A stretch of 64,000 bases of DNA from Bartonella schoenbuchensis R1 (GCF_002022685.1 NZ_CP019789.1:1435001-1499000); one strand, 5' to 3'; counted from the stretch's first letter, positions 1-10,175 are shown. Notes: generated by a model from the letters alone, not told the origin. Program-made: numbers and translations.

Positions 1-295
1 TAAAGAATAGTGCCTTCTAAACAATAAATTGGCTTGTGATATTTTTATATAAACTTGTATTTTCGTTAGATGAATTGCATTCTTATCTTTCGTTGCTTTA
101 TACAAAGAAGAGTCTTTTCTTTCAATGAAAAGGATGTACGTTTGCTGTACGATAATTTGTAATACTGTTGTAAAAACAACTCAAATTTACTAGCTTTTGA
201 CGTTGGAATATTTAAAGAATACGATGAAACTCTATGTGGGATAACCAATATCAAAAAAAGATCCTGGGCAAGAACATGCTCTTGTCGTCAAACGC

Positions 296-2251
296 TTGAA
301 ACCTGGTCTTAGACAAGTTTCTTTGCGTTGGCTTATAGGAACTATTCTGACTGGATTGGCATCTTATATTCTTATGGCCATTGCACTTTTCACAGCTTTA
401 GAGGGGCAGCAGCAACTTATCACCCCGTTACAATGGTTCAATGTTGATGCAGATATCCCCGATTTTGATAGAAACAAAAGTGACCGTATTGCCCCCACAC
501 GCGTGCGTCAAAGCTTTGATAGTAAGCGTCAATTTGAGTTATCAATTCTCCAAAACAAAGGCGATGCAAAGATTATTGAAACACAGAAATTTGAGTGGAT
601 TCGCATGGCCTTGGCAGAAGAGCGCCCTCATCAATATACCTATCCTCAATTTGATGCTTTAAGCATGTTTACCAGAGATTGGGAAAAACAACCCCCAACC
701 CCCCTAGGAAGTGGGCAAATTTATGGAGCAAAAACGCAAACAAAAATGACCTTACGTAGTCGTAATTTCATTGTTAATGAGATTAATTTTGATGGTACAG
801 ATACGTTTACTGATGATAAAGCGCAACAAGAAATACAAAACGCTGGATTAGCAGTGGACACAAAAAATGAATTTCTTTCAATTCTCACATTGGGTGAGCT
901 TTTAAAGGCAAATAACTTATCATCTACCCTTAAATTATCAGACAATCCTGAAGTGCGTATTACCCAAGAAAATCTCACTGTTTCATCTCAAAAAAACCGA
1001 ATCGACTTTACAAAAAATTATGTTGAAGACATTATCCCCGTTCATAAAAAACAAACAATATTGGAAATACTTCAAGAATTTGAATCTGATTATAACACAG
1101 AGCAAATTGAACAAGTTGCACAAGCTTTAGCCACATTGAACAATTCAGATTTTCTAAAAGAAGAAAGTCTCTTACGCCTTGGGATCGTCACGCAACATGG
1201 TGAAGAAGACCACATTGTGCGGGCGAGTATTTATCGCAAAAAATATCATGTTCTCACAGTTGCTTTAAATGATGACAATCAATTTGTTGAAAGCACAGAG
1301 CCAGAAATGTCTCCTATTCTTCAAACTGCGTTCCAAAATGGCCTTTCCCATTCTTTAATTAACGCCGGGCGATTGCCAACAGTTTATGATGCCATCTATC
1401 GTGCTGTTCTTAGCCACGATATGTCACCTTCTGTCTCACAGCGCCTTATTCGCCTGCTCGCAACCAATATTGACATGAAAAGCCGCATCACACCAACTGA
1501 TCAGCTTGAAATATTTTATGCTGTACCCAAAGAAAACAGCAATGAAAAAGACAAAAAAAGCACACAAAGTGAGCAACAGAGCCAAAACACTCAAGAAACC
1601 CCCATTAATCAAGAATCACCCATTAATAATGTAGATCCTGAAATTCGCTATATCAGTGCCACTTTTGGTAATGTAACCTATAAATATTATCGTTATCAAT
1701 CTAAAGACGGCAGCGTTGATTATTATGATTCAGAAGGAAAAAGTTCAAAGCCTTTTCTGCTCCGCAAGCCTACTCCAAATGGCACTTTCGGCTCGCCCTT
1801 TGGGCCACGCAAACACCCTATTTTAGGCTATGTGCGCATGCATACTGGGGTTGATTGGATCGCACCAAAAGGATCACCCATCATTGCCGTTGGTGATGGT
1901 GTTGTAACCAAAGTGGGTGTAGCCAATGGCTATGGAAACCATGTAGTTATTCGACATGCCAATGGTTATGTGAGCAGTTATGCTCACCAAAATAATCACG
2001 CACCAGGCATTAAACCAGGGGTGAAAGTCCGGCAAGGGCAAGTAATTGGATATGTTGGATCAACTGGGCTTGCAACGGGGCCTCATTGCCATTTTGAAAT
2101 TATTGTTAACGGCACAAAAGTTGACCCCATGCGCATCCGCATACCCAACAGTAAAGAATTGCTCAATCAAGATCTGCAAACATTCTTGCGAGAAAAACGC
2201 AATATTGATTCTTTAATCAATAGCACCACAAAATCAACCAATGATTCTTAA
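296..2251 (+). CDS. M23-family murein metallopeptidase, membrane-anchored
   Basis: Probable periplasmic peptidoglycan endopeptidase or LytM-type activator. One N-terminal membrane segment lies at about residues 12-32; a long periplasmic region follows, then a Gln/Asn/Glu-rich linker at about 415-445, and a C-terminal Peptidase_M23 domain at about 500-610. The LytM motifs are visible: HTGVDW (HxxxD) and the HCHFE strand after GLATGP. The only in-frame start is a TTG at 296, which has no clear ribosome site. The frame is open upstream and reads PGQEHALVVKR just before it. Adding one A to the A7 run at 253-259 would join it to an ATG at 234, giving about 672 residues. The true start is therefore probably upstream. 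Function as a hydrolase is inferred from the intact motifs. Confidence 0.88.
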   Translation: MKPGLRQVSLRWLIGTILTGLASYILMAIALFTALEGQQQLITPLQWFNVDADIPDFDRNKSDRIAPTRVRQSFDSKRQFELSILQNKGDAKIIETQKFEWIRMALAEERPHQYTYPQFDALSMFTRDWEKQPPTPLGSGQIYGAKTQTKMTLRSRNFIVNEINFDGTDTFTDDKAQQEIQNAGLAVDTKNEFLSILTLGELLKANNLSSTLKLSDNPEVRITQENLTVSSQKNRIDFTKNYVEDIIPVHKKQTILEILQEFESDYNTEQIEQVAQALATLNNSDFLKEESLLRLGIVTQHGEEDHIVRASIYRKKYHVLTVALNDDNQFVESTEPEMSPILQTAFQNGLSHSLINAGRLPTVYDAIYRAVLSHDMSPSVSQRLIRLLATNIDMKSRITPTDQLEIFYAVPKENSNEKDKKSTQSEQQSQNTQETPINQESPINNVDPEIRYISATFGNVTYKYYRYQSKDGSVDYYDSEGKSSKPFLLRKPTPNGTFGSPFGPRKHPILGYVRMHTGVDWIAPKGSPIIAVGDGVVTKVGVANGYGNHVVIRHANGYVSSYAHQNNHAPGIKPGVKVRQGQVIGYVGSTGLATGPHCHFEIIVNGTKVDPMRIRIPNSKELLNQDLQTFLREKRNIDSLINSTTKSTNDS

Positions 2252-2573
2252 ATAAGGCTTTAAGATTCCAATGATTAGAAAAATGCTTAAACACACTTTT
2301 TCAATTTTTAAAAACCATAAAAAGAGTAAAAGAGCTTATACAAACAAAACGCTCAAATAAGCATGTTAAAAGCATATATAGAGAAAAATATATAAAGAAA
2401 ATCAGGTCATACAGAAAAGCGCTTAAAAACACATAAAGGGAAATATTTTAAAACCTCCATAAAAAGCAACGCTTGGCTTTCCCTTACCTTACACAAGGAA
2501 CAACACAAATAAAGTAAAGTAATATATAAAATAAAGTAGCATAAAGGAGAGAGGAACCATTTTAATAGCACCT
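2252..2573. other. AT-rich intergenic region, no gene seen
   Basis: This A-rich spacer lies between two convergent genes. I see no coding frame with a ribosome site, no tRNA-like fold and no convincing intrinsic terminator. Confidence 0.5.
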
Positions 2574-4004
2574 TTAACAGACAGATGATGAATCCTTTGT
2601 GCTACGGGTTTTCAATTTTGGCAAAGGAATGATCACCTTTGTTCCACCTAAATCAGATGTTTCAAACGATGGTTTTTCACCAAACTGCATACAAAGTTGT
2701 TCGATAACCAAATGGCCAAGGCCTGCTTTTTCTTCTAAATTTTGGCTGTTGATGCCCACACCATCATCTTCAACGATCAAGATCATTTGATCATTATCTT
2801 GAGGAATAAAAGAAACATAAATATTTCCACACCGTTGGTCGGGGAAAGCGTGTTTTAAAGCATTTGTCAGCAATTCACCAAGAATAATCCCAAGTGTTGT
2901 AGCATCTCTTGATGATAATTGACACTCTTTGAAATCTGTATGAATGGTGATATTTTCGCGCAATTCAAGGGGCACCGCCAATTCAACATCATGAACAACT
3001 GAACTTAGAAATTCAGCCACTAAAGTTGTTTCCATATCATCACACAAACGCAAACGTCGGTGTGCAGTAGAGATTGTTTGAATACGATCGCGTGCAGCAC
3101 CAAGAACAGAACGCACTTCTGCATTTTTGCTTCGATTTAATTGCAATGCAAGCAAAGAAGATACTGTACTGAGCGAATTTCCAATGCGGTGACTTGCATC
3201 TTGCAAAAGCATTTCAACACGCTGGCGTTCTTTTTCAGCATGGTTGCGTGCCTTTTCCAATTCTTGCGTTCGCTCTTTCACACGTGCTTCAAGAGCAGCA
3301 TTTTCGCTATGAAGCAACAATTGATATGTTTTTAAGTAACGAACATCACGACGAAATCGGTTAATCACAAAATAAGCTGAAACAAAAGTGCTAACAACAG
3401 CAACAATTGCTGCCAATGTTAAAGCAGCACGCATCATAGCTATGTCTTTGCGTTGTTTTTGCCGTGTAGCATTATCACCATTGATAAAATTTGTCATTAA
3501 CTGAGCTAAACGTGCAACTTGAAGTTTTGAAATTTCAGGAGAAGATGGCAGCCTAACTGATGAATCGCTAAAAGAATCGAGAGAAACCATATGCGCAATC
3601 ATAATGGCTTTACGCGCTTCGACTTCTTTTTTAAAAGCGTTAAACCATTCATACCATTGCGGCTTGGAATAGACAATAAGGCTAGTATACTCAAGAATAT
3701 CATCAAGATCACGAGCTGCATTTGTAAAATGGGTTTTATCTTCCTCCCTGCGGTTACTTTCATAGCGACGGTCGGCTGCCGCCATATCAATTAAATTAAT
3801 CAATACCAAATCAGCTTGTTCTCGCAATTGTGAACTTGTATTTAACCGTGCAACTTCCCGATCCACTGCGTTGGATAACAACATAATAAAGATTGCAGCT
3901 AAAAAGGCCATCAAAAGAGAGATGATAATTGCCACCCACCGCCAACGTGTAATCGTTGAACCAGAAGAAGATATTTGAGGAAGAAAATCCGTCTGTGTTG
4001 TCAT
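2574..4004 (-). CDS. PhyK-like HWE/HisKA_2 sensor histidine kinase
   Basis: Membrane sensor kinase, likely the input kinase of the general stress response, which would phosphorylate PhyR. Two transmembrane segments (about residues 22-44 and 200-220 from the chosen start) flank an extracytoplasmic sensory region. A coiled coil follows, then a HisKA_2 dimerisation domain whose phospho-acceptor His sits in DASHRIGNSLS, then a HATPase domain with ILGELLTNALKHAF (N box) and VEDDGVGI (G box). The start at MTTQTDF is preferred; an ATG 33 bases upstream is also in frame. It is the last gene of the nepR-ecfG-kinase run on the minus strand, the usual alphaproteobacterial order. The kinase family is certain; the partner is inferred from synteny. 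Confidence 0.87.
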   Translation of the reverse strand: MTTQTDFLPQISSSGSTITRWRWVAIIISLLMAFLAAIFIMLLSNAVDREVARLNTSSQLREQADLVLINLIDMAAADRRYESNRREEDKTHFTNAARDLDDILEYTSLIVYSKPQWYEWFNAFKKEVEARKAIMIAHMVSLDSFSDSSVRLPSSPEISKLQVARLAQLMTNFINGDNATRQKQRKDIAMMRAALTLAAIVAVVSTFVSAYFVINRFRRDVRYLKTYQLLLHSENAALEARVKERTQELEKARNHAEKERQRVEMLLQDASHRIGNSLSTVSSLLALQLNRSKNAEVRSVLGAARDRIQTISTAHRRLRLCDDMETTLVAEFLSSVVHDVELAVPLELRENITIHTDFKECQLSSRDATTLGIILGELLTNALKHAFPDQRCGNIYVSFIPQDNDQMILIVEDDGVGINSQNLEEKAGLGHLVIEQLCMQFGEKPSFETSDLGGTKVIIPLPKLKTRSTKDSSSVC

Positions 4005-4230
4005 AGAATTTCCATCAATAAACCTGACAATCATCATTCTTCAGTGTATAGGAGAAGGGTTTTTCTGATCATTGATATAAAAACCCTGGCAGATACCTGG
4101 TGCAGGCCTTTTTTATTTTTCCAAAAAATGCAGGCTAAATCGTTTAGAAGATCCTCCAAGTGATGATTTCCTGTAAAAGTTGTAATGGAAAGACAAAAAA
4201 CAAAGCTTTTAACCATCATGGTGACGCTCT

Positions 4231-4785
4231 TTAACTATTAAATGAGCACAATGTACTTCCAGCCGAATAAGCATCGGGGCCATAATCGGATTCACCATCT
4301 ACCTTGAGAAGTTCTTGCAAACGATTGCGCGCTCTGCTGACACGGCTTTTAATTGTCCCCACAGCACAGTCACAAATAACTGCAGCATCTTCATATGAAA
4401 AACCAGACGCACCAATTAAAATAATCGCTTCCTTCTGATCAGCAGAAAGCATGTCTAAGGCCTTTTTAAAATCTTGCAAATCCAACGATCCATATTGAGC
4501 AGGGTGAACAGCTACATTTTTAGACAAAAGGCCATCACTGTCTTGAACCTCTCTACCTCTTTTGCGCATCTGACTGTAAAATTCATTACGCAAAATGGTA
4601 AAAAGCCAAGCTTTGATATTTGTACCCATTTCAAAACTGTCTTGCTTAGCCCATGCTTTCATAATAGTGTCTTGGACAAGATCTTCTGCCTTATCGTGCT
4701 TACCACTTAAAGAAATAGCAAAAGCGCGCAATGCCGGCAGAATCAAAAGCAATTCTTGTTTAAAATTTTTCGTACCCGTCATCAT
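4231..4785 (-). CDS. ecfG: EcfG-type ECF sigma factor (general stress response)
   Basis: Alternative sigma factor that directs RNA polymerase to stress promoters once NepR is removed by phosphorylated PhyR. The 184 residues fit the ECF15/EcfG family. The sigma70 region 2 lies at about 20-85 (KAEDLVQDTIMKAW, then IKAWLFTILRNEFYSQ), and region 4 at about 110-165 with the HTH around FSYEDAAVICDCAVGTIKSR. The gene starts 6 bases after the nepR stop, so the two are co-transcribed. The PhyK-like kinase gene follows on the same strand. No truncation is seen. Confidence 0.93.
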   Translation of the reverse strand: MMTGTKNFKQELLLILPALRAFAISLSGKHDKAEDLVQDTIMKAWAKQDSFEMGTNIKAWLFTILRNEFYSQMRKRGREVQDSDGLLSKNVAVHPAQYGSLDLQDFKKALDMLSADQKEAIILIGASGFSYEDAAVICDCAVGTIKSRVSRARNRLQELLKVDGESDYGPDAYSAGSTLCSFNS

Positions 4786-4791
4786 AAAGGA

Positions 4792-4994
4792 TCAAACCTC
4801 TTCTGCGCTGTTTAAAGAGGCGCGTTCTGCTTGATCCAATCTTTCCAAAAGTTCTAGAAAACGAACAGGAATAGCTTCTTCCTGAATCCCCATATAAAAT
4901 TGGCGCAATTTTAGAACAATCTCGCTGTTAACACCAAAAAGATTATCGCCAAGCGCAGAAGGATCGGTGAGATTTTTTCACCACAGTCGTTCAT
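4792..4994 (-). CDS. nepR: NepR anti-sigma factor, frame broken by one base as read
   Basis: Small anti-sigma factor that sequesters EcfG. The conserved NepR core is plain in one frame (GVNSEIVLKLRQFYMGI, then PVRFLELLERLDQAE, stop at 4792-4794). An ATG at 4994 opens MNDCGEK in another frame. Adding one A to the A6 run (T run on the + strand near 4973-4978) joins the two into a 67-residue protein of normal NepR length. Either the sequence lacks a base or the gene is disabled; the identical pattern in its neighbours favours the first. It is divergent from phyR and directly upstream of ecfG. Confidence 0.8.
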
Positions 4995-5067
4995 TTTTCA
5001 GTCCCTTAACCCATATATTAACTCAAAGAAGATTTTTCTCTTCATGGTTGTAAATATAGTTGCGCTT

Positions 5068-5098
5068 AAAAAGTTCCATATGAGGGAAGGAACTTTTT
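5068..5098. promoter_or_regulatory. Inverted repeat with back-to-back GGAAC boxes between nepR and phyR
   Basis: AAAAAGTTCC at 5068-5077 is mirrored perfectly by GGAACTTTTT at 5089-5098. EcfG promoters carry GGAAC at -35, so this could be paired, divergent -35 elements for nepR-ecfG and phyR. I do not see a good CGTT -10 box at the expected 16-17 base distance on either side, so autoregulation by EcfG is a possibility only. Confidence 0.45.
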
Positions 5099-5157
5099 CG
5101 TATGTTGGGAATTTTAATTTTCAAAAGCGCTTTTAAAGACAGAAGGAGTTATCAATC

Positions 5158-5950
5158 ATGTCATTATCAATGCGTATTGCCCCACATCTTCCTTATCTTC
5201 GACGTTTTGCAAGGTCTGTTACAGGCAGCCAATCGTCTGGTGATGCTTATGTAGCAGCAATGTTGGAAGCGCTTATTACCGATATCTCCATTTTTCCAAA
5301 AGCATCAAGCGATCGCATTGGAACCTATCGGCTTTTTTGCCACCTTTTTGATCAAACCACGCCCAATATCGCCGAGCCATTGCCGCAATTTGGTCTTGAA
5401 CAAAAGGCAAATGCAAAATTATCATACCTTACACCGCGTGCACGCCAAGCATTTTTGCTGATTGCTGTAGAAGGCTTTAATGAGCGTGAGGCAAGCGAGA
5501 TTATGAATATTGATGCACAACAGTTTCACCAATTTCTCAACCAAGCATCTATCGATATTTCAGCACAAATAGCCACACAAATTATGATTATTGAAGACGA
5601 ACCCCTCATTGCGATGGACATTGAACAAATGGTGGCAAATCTTGGCCATCAAGTTGTGGGATTGCACGCACCCGTGATGAAGCTGTTGTTATGTATCATC
5701 AAAAAAAACCTCGGATGGTTTTAGCCGATATTCAATTGGCAGATAATAGTTCAGGTATTGATGCGGTTAATGACATCTTGAAAAATGACCACATACCTGT
5801 AATCTTTATCACTGCTTTTCCAGAAAGATTGCTGACAGGGGAACGTCCTGAACCGACTTTTTGGTCACCAAACCCTTTAATCCTGATATGGTAAAAGCAC
5901 TTATTTCGCAGGCTTTATTTTTTCAAGAAAATGCTTCCAAAGCCGCATAA
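5158..5950 (+). CDS. phyR: PhyR stress-response regulator, two frameshifts as read
   Basis: Anti-anti-sigma response regulator. Its N-terminal sigma-like domain (about residues 5-135) binds NepR when the C-terminal receiver domain is phosphorylated. The sigma-like part is open from ATG 5158. The receiver domain starts at IMIIEDEPLIAMDIEQM (acidic pocket EDE), carries LADIQLADNSSG (phospho-acceptor Asp) and ends in FLVTKPFNP (conserved Lys). The frame breaks at a G3 run (5658-5660) and a T5 run (5858-5862). One added base at each gives a 264-residue protein of standard length, with VVGIARTRDEAV across the first break. The stop overlaps the next start (TAATG). Confidence 0.85.
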
Positions 5951-6989
5951 TGGAAAGCAATATTTCAATTATGAGCATCAACCCTGTTTCTACTCTGCCT
6001 ATGGACAGATCTCATCTCAGCGCCCTCATGCAGGCCATCCGCAGCGCTGATATTTGTGTTTTCTATCAGACAACAAATCTGATCCATTTATGGGCTGAAA
6101 ACTTGCCTCAGCATTTGCACAATAAGTGGCGAGTGGGTTGCCGAGATAATGATTTTTTTTCACCTGATCTTGCCGATAATATGGAAACGATCAAATTGCA
6201 GGTCTTAGCCACTGGCAAAATGCAAACCATTGAAGTGCAATTTGAAGATATGGCAAAACAAGAAATTTGGTATAAATTCTCAATTGATTGTGACCGTAAT
6301 GATCGTGGAGAAATTATCGGCGTGATCACGACTGGTGTTGAAATTTCAGGCCTGCGCCGACGCGAACAAGTATTGAAAATTTTGCTTAGAGAAGTCAGTC
6401 ATCGTTCTAAAAATCTTTTGGCTATCATTCAAAGTATTGCTAGCCAAACTGCACGCTATACAGAATCTCTCCCAGTTTTTTGCGCAAATTCCAAGGGCGT
6501 CTACATTCTCTTTCCCATTCTCAAGATCTCATTACCGATTCCAACTGGCGTGGAGCACAATTTCGCGAATTGGTACAATCGCAAGCTTTGGGTTATCTTG
6601 TAAAAGAAATAAAGCGATTTTCCATTGAAGGTGCTGACCCTTACCTCTTTCCAAATGCGGCTTTGCATATTGGTTTGGCTTTTCATGAATTAATTGTCAA
6701 TTCACTCTCTTTTGGTGCCCTGTCGCAAGAAAGGGGAAGTGTGTCTGTGCGCTGTGAAATCCACACAAATACCAATAAACCAGCAAACCTCTTAATTACT
6801 TGGCATGAAAATTTTGAACCCGGAACCACTCTTTCTGAGCACAATAAAGCCTGTTTTGGTAGTACAGTTTTAGAAAAAATTGTTCCCATTTGCGTAAATG
6901 GATCAGCCTCTTTAAAAGTAACAGAAGAAGGAGTGGTTTATTGTTTATCTGTGCCTGATACTTATTTTGATCTTGATACGTTTTCTTAA
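5950..6989 (+). CDS. HWE-family sensor histidine kinase, one frameshift as read
   Basis: Soluble kinase with an N-terminal PAS-like sensory domain (about residues 15-130), an HWE/HisKA_2 domain with phospho-acceptor His in REVSHRSKNLLAIIQSIASQTAR, and a HATPase domain containing FHELIVNSLSFGAL and ITWHENF. HWE kinases next to phyR often feed the general stress response. The frame breaks at a T6 run (6476-6481); adding one T gives SLPVFLRKFQGR and a 346-residue protein. The start overlaps the phyR stop, so the two are translationally coupled. The C-terminal G boxes look weak for an HATPase, so activity is uncertain. Confidence 0.8.
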
Positions 6990-7317
6990 AGAACATTTCA
7001 AACACAAAGAAATATACAAAGCCCCCTCACCATTCCCGACATGATGAATGACTTTGATGCCCATCAATATCCATTGCACCATTTTTGAAGCAAAAATTTA
7101 AAGTTTGCACTACCAGTTTCTTTAAATCAAATCGATACAACCAATCCTCTTGGCAATAAATTTATGCCATTAAATTTACGCCATCACTCTCTTTAGAATA
7201 AATCGAGCTTTACTCATCTTTTGGAACAAACCAAATGTATAAGCGTTTAAGCTGCAAACCTCTCTTGTCAAAAGATTGCTTAAAGAAGCGATAAACATTT
7301 TTTCTAGAAAGTATTTT
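6990..7317. other. Intergenic region, no gene seen
   Basis: About 330 bases of AT-rich spacer between the HWE kinase and a small open frame. I see no coding frame, RNA fold or repeat in it. Confidence 0.4.
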
Positions 7318-7623
7318 ATGAACCCTATTGTTACCGTCCTGCTGCTTGTTTCATGTAACGATAATTTGAACAGCTGTTATTCCAATGACTCCATGGTGAA
7401 GTTCTACCCAACAGCACAAATATGTGAGCAAGATATTGTACCATCAATCAAGAAACTCACATCCGGGCAGCAAATTTTTGCCCAATGCACAAACATACCA
7501 ATAAACTCAACTCAACAAAAAGTCTCTCTTGTTTGGTCTGTTACAAGCCAAGGCAATTTTCTGCTTCAAAGTCTCCATAACAACGATAACGAGCAAACAG
7601 ATCTTAAAACAAACGCTTTGTGA
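7318..7623 (+). CDS. Small hypothetical, possibly exported, protein
   Basis: 102 residues from MNPIVTVLLLV; a longer frame opens at 7276. The N-terminus has a short hydrophobic stretch, and Cys residues occur at SCNDNLNSC, QICEQD and AQCTN. The pattern of an N-terminal Cys pair, an xCEQDI helix and a later Cys resembles a small alphaproteobacterial family of unknown function. No catalytic motif is visible. No good ribosome site was found, so the start is uncertain. It lies alone between the stress locus and a membrane protein gene on the same strand. Confidence 0.5.
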   Translation: MNPIVTVLLLVSCNDNLNSCYSNDSMVKFYPTAQICEQDIVPSIKKLTSGQQIFAQCTNIPINSTQQKVSLVWSVTSQGNFLLQSLHNNDNEQTDLKTNAL

Positions 7624-7720
7624 CTTCTTTCTTGTTTTTTAAAAACACTTATCCATTGTAAAAAAATCATTTAAAGCATAAATCCTTTAAGCTTAAAAAA
7701 GAACAATGGAAAAATGCACC

Positions 7721-8176
7721 ATGACCTATAATAATACGCATGCTTTTCAAGAAAACCATAAAGAACCACGCACCCTGCCCCAAGATGAACCTTTAGATCC
7801 TGCAGTAGAACGGGTGAGAAAAAAACTCATGCGTTTAATGATCATATCCATTTCAATTACAATCATTCTTATTCTTTTTGTGTTGGCGGGCGTAATCTAT
7901 AAAATTATAACACCTGAAACAGCCTCCAAACAAACAAAGCCTCTTGCCCTTCAAGGCGAGAACCTACCCTTTGCTCATCACACACTCTCACTGCCACCAA
8001 AAGCGCAAATCATATCGCAAAGCCTGTCAGACCATCACATCGCACTAAGAGTTTTAATGCCAAACGGGCAAACACATTTCATGATTTATAATTATCGCAC
8101 AGGTGCTCTTATTGCAAATCTTGCCATGACAATGACACAAGAAACACCTCTCACAAAGCCTTTTCAAGCGCAATAA
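7721..8176 (+). CDS. Single-pass membrane protein of unknown function
   Basis: About 151 residues from MTYNNTHAF (an ATG five codons upstream is also possible). There is a charged cytoplasmic N-terminus with VERVRKKLMRLM, one strong membrane helix (IISISITIILILFVLAGVIY) and a periplasmic part ending in a short beta-like segment (HIALRVLMPNGQTHFMIYNY). Small proteins of this layout are common in Hyphomicrobiales and uncharacterised. It faces the DUF4167 gene tail to tail, with stops 12 bases apart. Confidence 0.6.
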   Translation: MTYNNTHAFQENHKEPRTLPQDEPLDPAVERVRKKLMRLMIISISITIILILFVLAGVIYKIITPETASKQTKPLALQGENLPFAHHTLSLPPKAQIISQSLSDHHIALRVLMPNGQTHFMIYNYRTGALIANLAMTMTQETPLTKPFQAQ

Positions 8177-8188
8177 ATCAACACAAGC

Positions 8189-8897
8189 TTAGCCTTTTTC
8201 CCCCACTGAACGCGTTGGAGTTGTTTTGCGTCTACGTGGCTTTTTTGATGCCTCTTCACCAGATAAAGGAAGGGAAGAAACTTTTTTTGCAGATTCATTC
8301 CTTTTTTCAGAAAGTGCCGCTACTTGAGACGACTCACCAGAAGAAGACTCTTGAGTTTGAGCATGACGACGTGGCAAACGACGCGATTTTTTGGCGGCTT
8401 CACCCCCCTCTTCAGCAGTTCGTTTTTTTTGTTCAACAGTTTCAGTTAATTCAGAACTCTTGGCTTCTGGAGCATCAGATGAGCGTATATTTTTTTGCTA
8501 CCTTTTCGTCTTTCATTGTGTTTTTGTTGTTGCGTGTGCGTCACAGACTTTTCATCATTGCTATCATCTATTTTAATATTTTCAGCACCTGTTTCTTCGC
8601 AACTCTTCTCGCCATTTTCATCACACTGAACTAGTTGAGAGCTATATGCCCAACTGCTGCAAGGATAATACGTAAATAATGTTCAGCATGTTGCAGATAA
8701 TTTTCTGACATAACGCGGTCACCAGCACCTTGTGCATCACGTGCAAGACTTATGTATTTATCAGCAATCTGCTGGGCATTACCACGAATTTTAACATCCG
8801 GTCCATTACTTTCATAATTACGGGACAATGGATTAGGGCCACGACGATTATTGTTATTATTACGATTGCGCACCCGTCTATTTTGCTGTGACCTCAT
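8189..8897 (-). CDS. DUF4167 protein, two frameshifts as read
   Basis: Conserved alphaproteobacterial protein of unknown function. The N-terminal DUF4167 core is clear: an Arg/Asn-rich start (MRSQQNRRVRNRNNNNNRR), then VRGNAQQIADKY-type helices and MSENYLQHAEHYLRII. After residue 80 the frame is lost at a G3 run (C run 8649-8651 on the + strand) and again at an A7 run (T run 8490-8496). One added base at each restores a 236-residue protein with the usual charged Lys/Arg/Glu/Ser tail ending KKPRRRKTTPTRSVGEKG. The low-complexity basic N-terminus suggests nucleic-acid contact, but that is a guess. Confidence 0.72.
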
Positions 8898-9459
8898 ATG
8901 TATCCCTTTTATATGTATTCCTCTTGGATTATATTTTTAATTGATTTTTCTCATCGCATTATTTCTTTAATAATGCTGATCATGTTTAAAATACGGTTAT
9001 GAGACTATCCCCGTTTTATTTAACTTAAATGATATTGAATTGATATCATATCAAAAGCACATATTTTTTGAAAATCACCCAACACAGCAGGGAATATCTC
9101 AGCATAATTCCCAATTTGCCTGCTAATAAACAAAGAGCGTAACGATGTTCTCATAAAATTCCAAGTGTTTTTTTTAAAAAAAGCCCATATTTCTTAAAAA
9201 AAGTGATCAATCTTGTGGAAAAAAAGTAAAAACAAGCATAGTTTTTTCTAATGTTTTCTCTAACTTTCCTATTACCAACACTTCCCTTAAAGGCAGCACA
9301 AAACGCTGCCATTCCTACTCCTTGCAACCTCGCAAATGAGAGCGCCATTTTAAGATAACAAGCCAAAAATCAAGTGGATCACCCTTAACCACAATGCATT
9401 AAATGACCTTCTTTAACCAATGATGTAAAGGTTGCGCTTTAAGCATATTAAGGCTTGTA
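8898..9459. other. Intergenic region, no firm gene
   Basis: AT-rich. A 71-codon minus-strand frame at 9151-9366 (AFCAAFKGSVGNRKVREN) has no ribosome site and a Phe/Lys-rich tail typical of AT-rich noise. It may be a decayed fragment. Nothing else is supported. Confidence 0.35.
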
Positions 9460-9678
9460 TCAATTTTCACACACCATATCACGGTTTGTAACACCCTTAT
9501 AATTACAAGCATAATCAAGAATATCAAGAGCCAAATCAAACAAAGAAAAAAGCATTTCTCGCTTTCTATTTTCACTGCTCATTGGCGTTTTTATATAAAT
9601 TGTTTCTTGAGTTGATACAAAGCTAAGCAGTAGCTTTCTTGCAGTACACGCCACCCGCCATAAATTTTCTCTTTCCAC
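9460..9678 (-). CDS. Small hypothetical protein
   Basis: 72-codon frame with a mixed, protein-like composition (FSLFDLALDILDYACNYKG) and no recognisable domain. It lies downstream of the candidate toxin B gene on the same strand. Whether it is expressed or belongs to that locus cannot be judged from the sequence. Confidence 0.3.
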   Translation of the reverse strand: MERENLWRVACTARKLLLSFVSTQETIYIKTPMSSENRKREMLFSLFDLALDILDYACNYKGVTNRDMVCEN

Positions 9679-9755
9679 CTAATTGAATGAACAATGAGAA
9701 GTTTTCCCGCGTTTCAAACTCTCTAGAGCACTCTCTAAAATTATAACTTGTTATA

Positions 9756-10078
9756 TTATTTTAAACTAATGCTTAATACCGGTTTTACTTTCTTTCCATT
9801 TTTTCCATTATCCTTAAAAGTTACCACTACTGGCCTGTCCAGAATGAGTGCTGTTTTAGCCAAATCCATAATCATTTCTCCACGTGGATCATCACACTGC
9901 CATTCTCCTAACTCCTGTGTATATGGGCCATATGATACTGCTAACAGACACCGTGATCCTTCACTAATCATAACCCAATCTATATTGCCCCCGTAGCTCC
10001 ATACGGTCCAGCGAAAGCTGTTCCTACCATTAAAACCATCATGCTTAAAAACAGGAATATTTTTTGTTTAATTTTCAT
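9756..10078 (-). CDS. Small secreted protein, candidate AB5 toxin B subunit; one frameshift as read
   Basis: ATG at 10078 follows a good AGGAAG ribosome site. A classic signal peptide (MKIKQKIFLFLSMMVLMVG, cut near AFA-GPYG) leads into a frame that breaks at a C5 run on the + strand (9988-9992). One added G on the coding strand gives a 107-residue precursor. The mature part (about 84 residues) has two Cys (SRCLLAV and WQCDDP), a helix MIMDLAKTALILDRP and a final strand VVVTFKDNG. Size, disulphide pair and the helix-strand ending resemble OB-fold B subunits of AB5 toxins. It starts 97 bases after the cholera-toxin-A-like gene, the expected A-then-B order. The B assignment rests mainly on that context; I cannot place it in a named B family. 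Confidence 0.6.
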
Positions 10079-10175
10079 AATAATTTTCTTCCTATACAAT
10101 AAAATAAAATTGTTTTTTATTTCTTATGCAAGAACTATACTTATAATACTTATCTTTAAGAAATAATAGAAACTA

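Noticed and set aside
9151..9366. 71-codon minus-strand frame
   Set aside because: No ribosome site, Phe/Lys-rich end typical of AT-rich noise; kept only as a remark in the gap entry.
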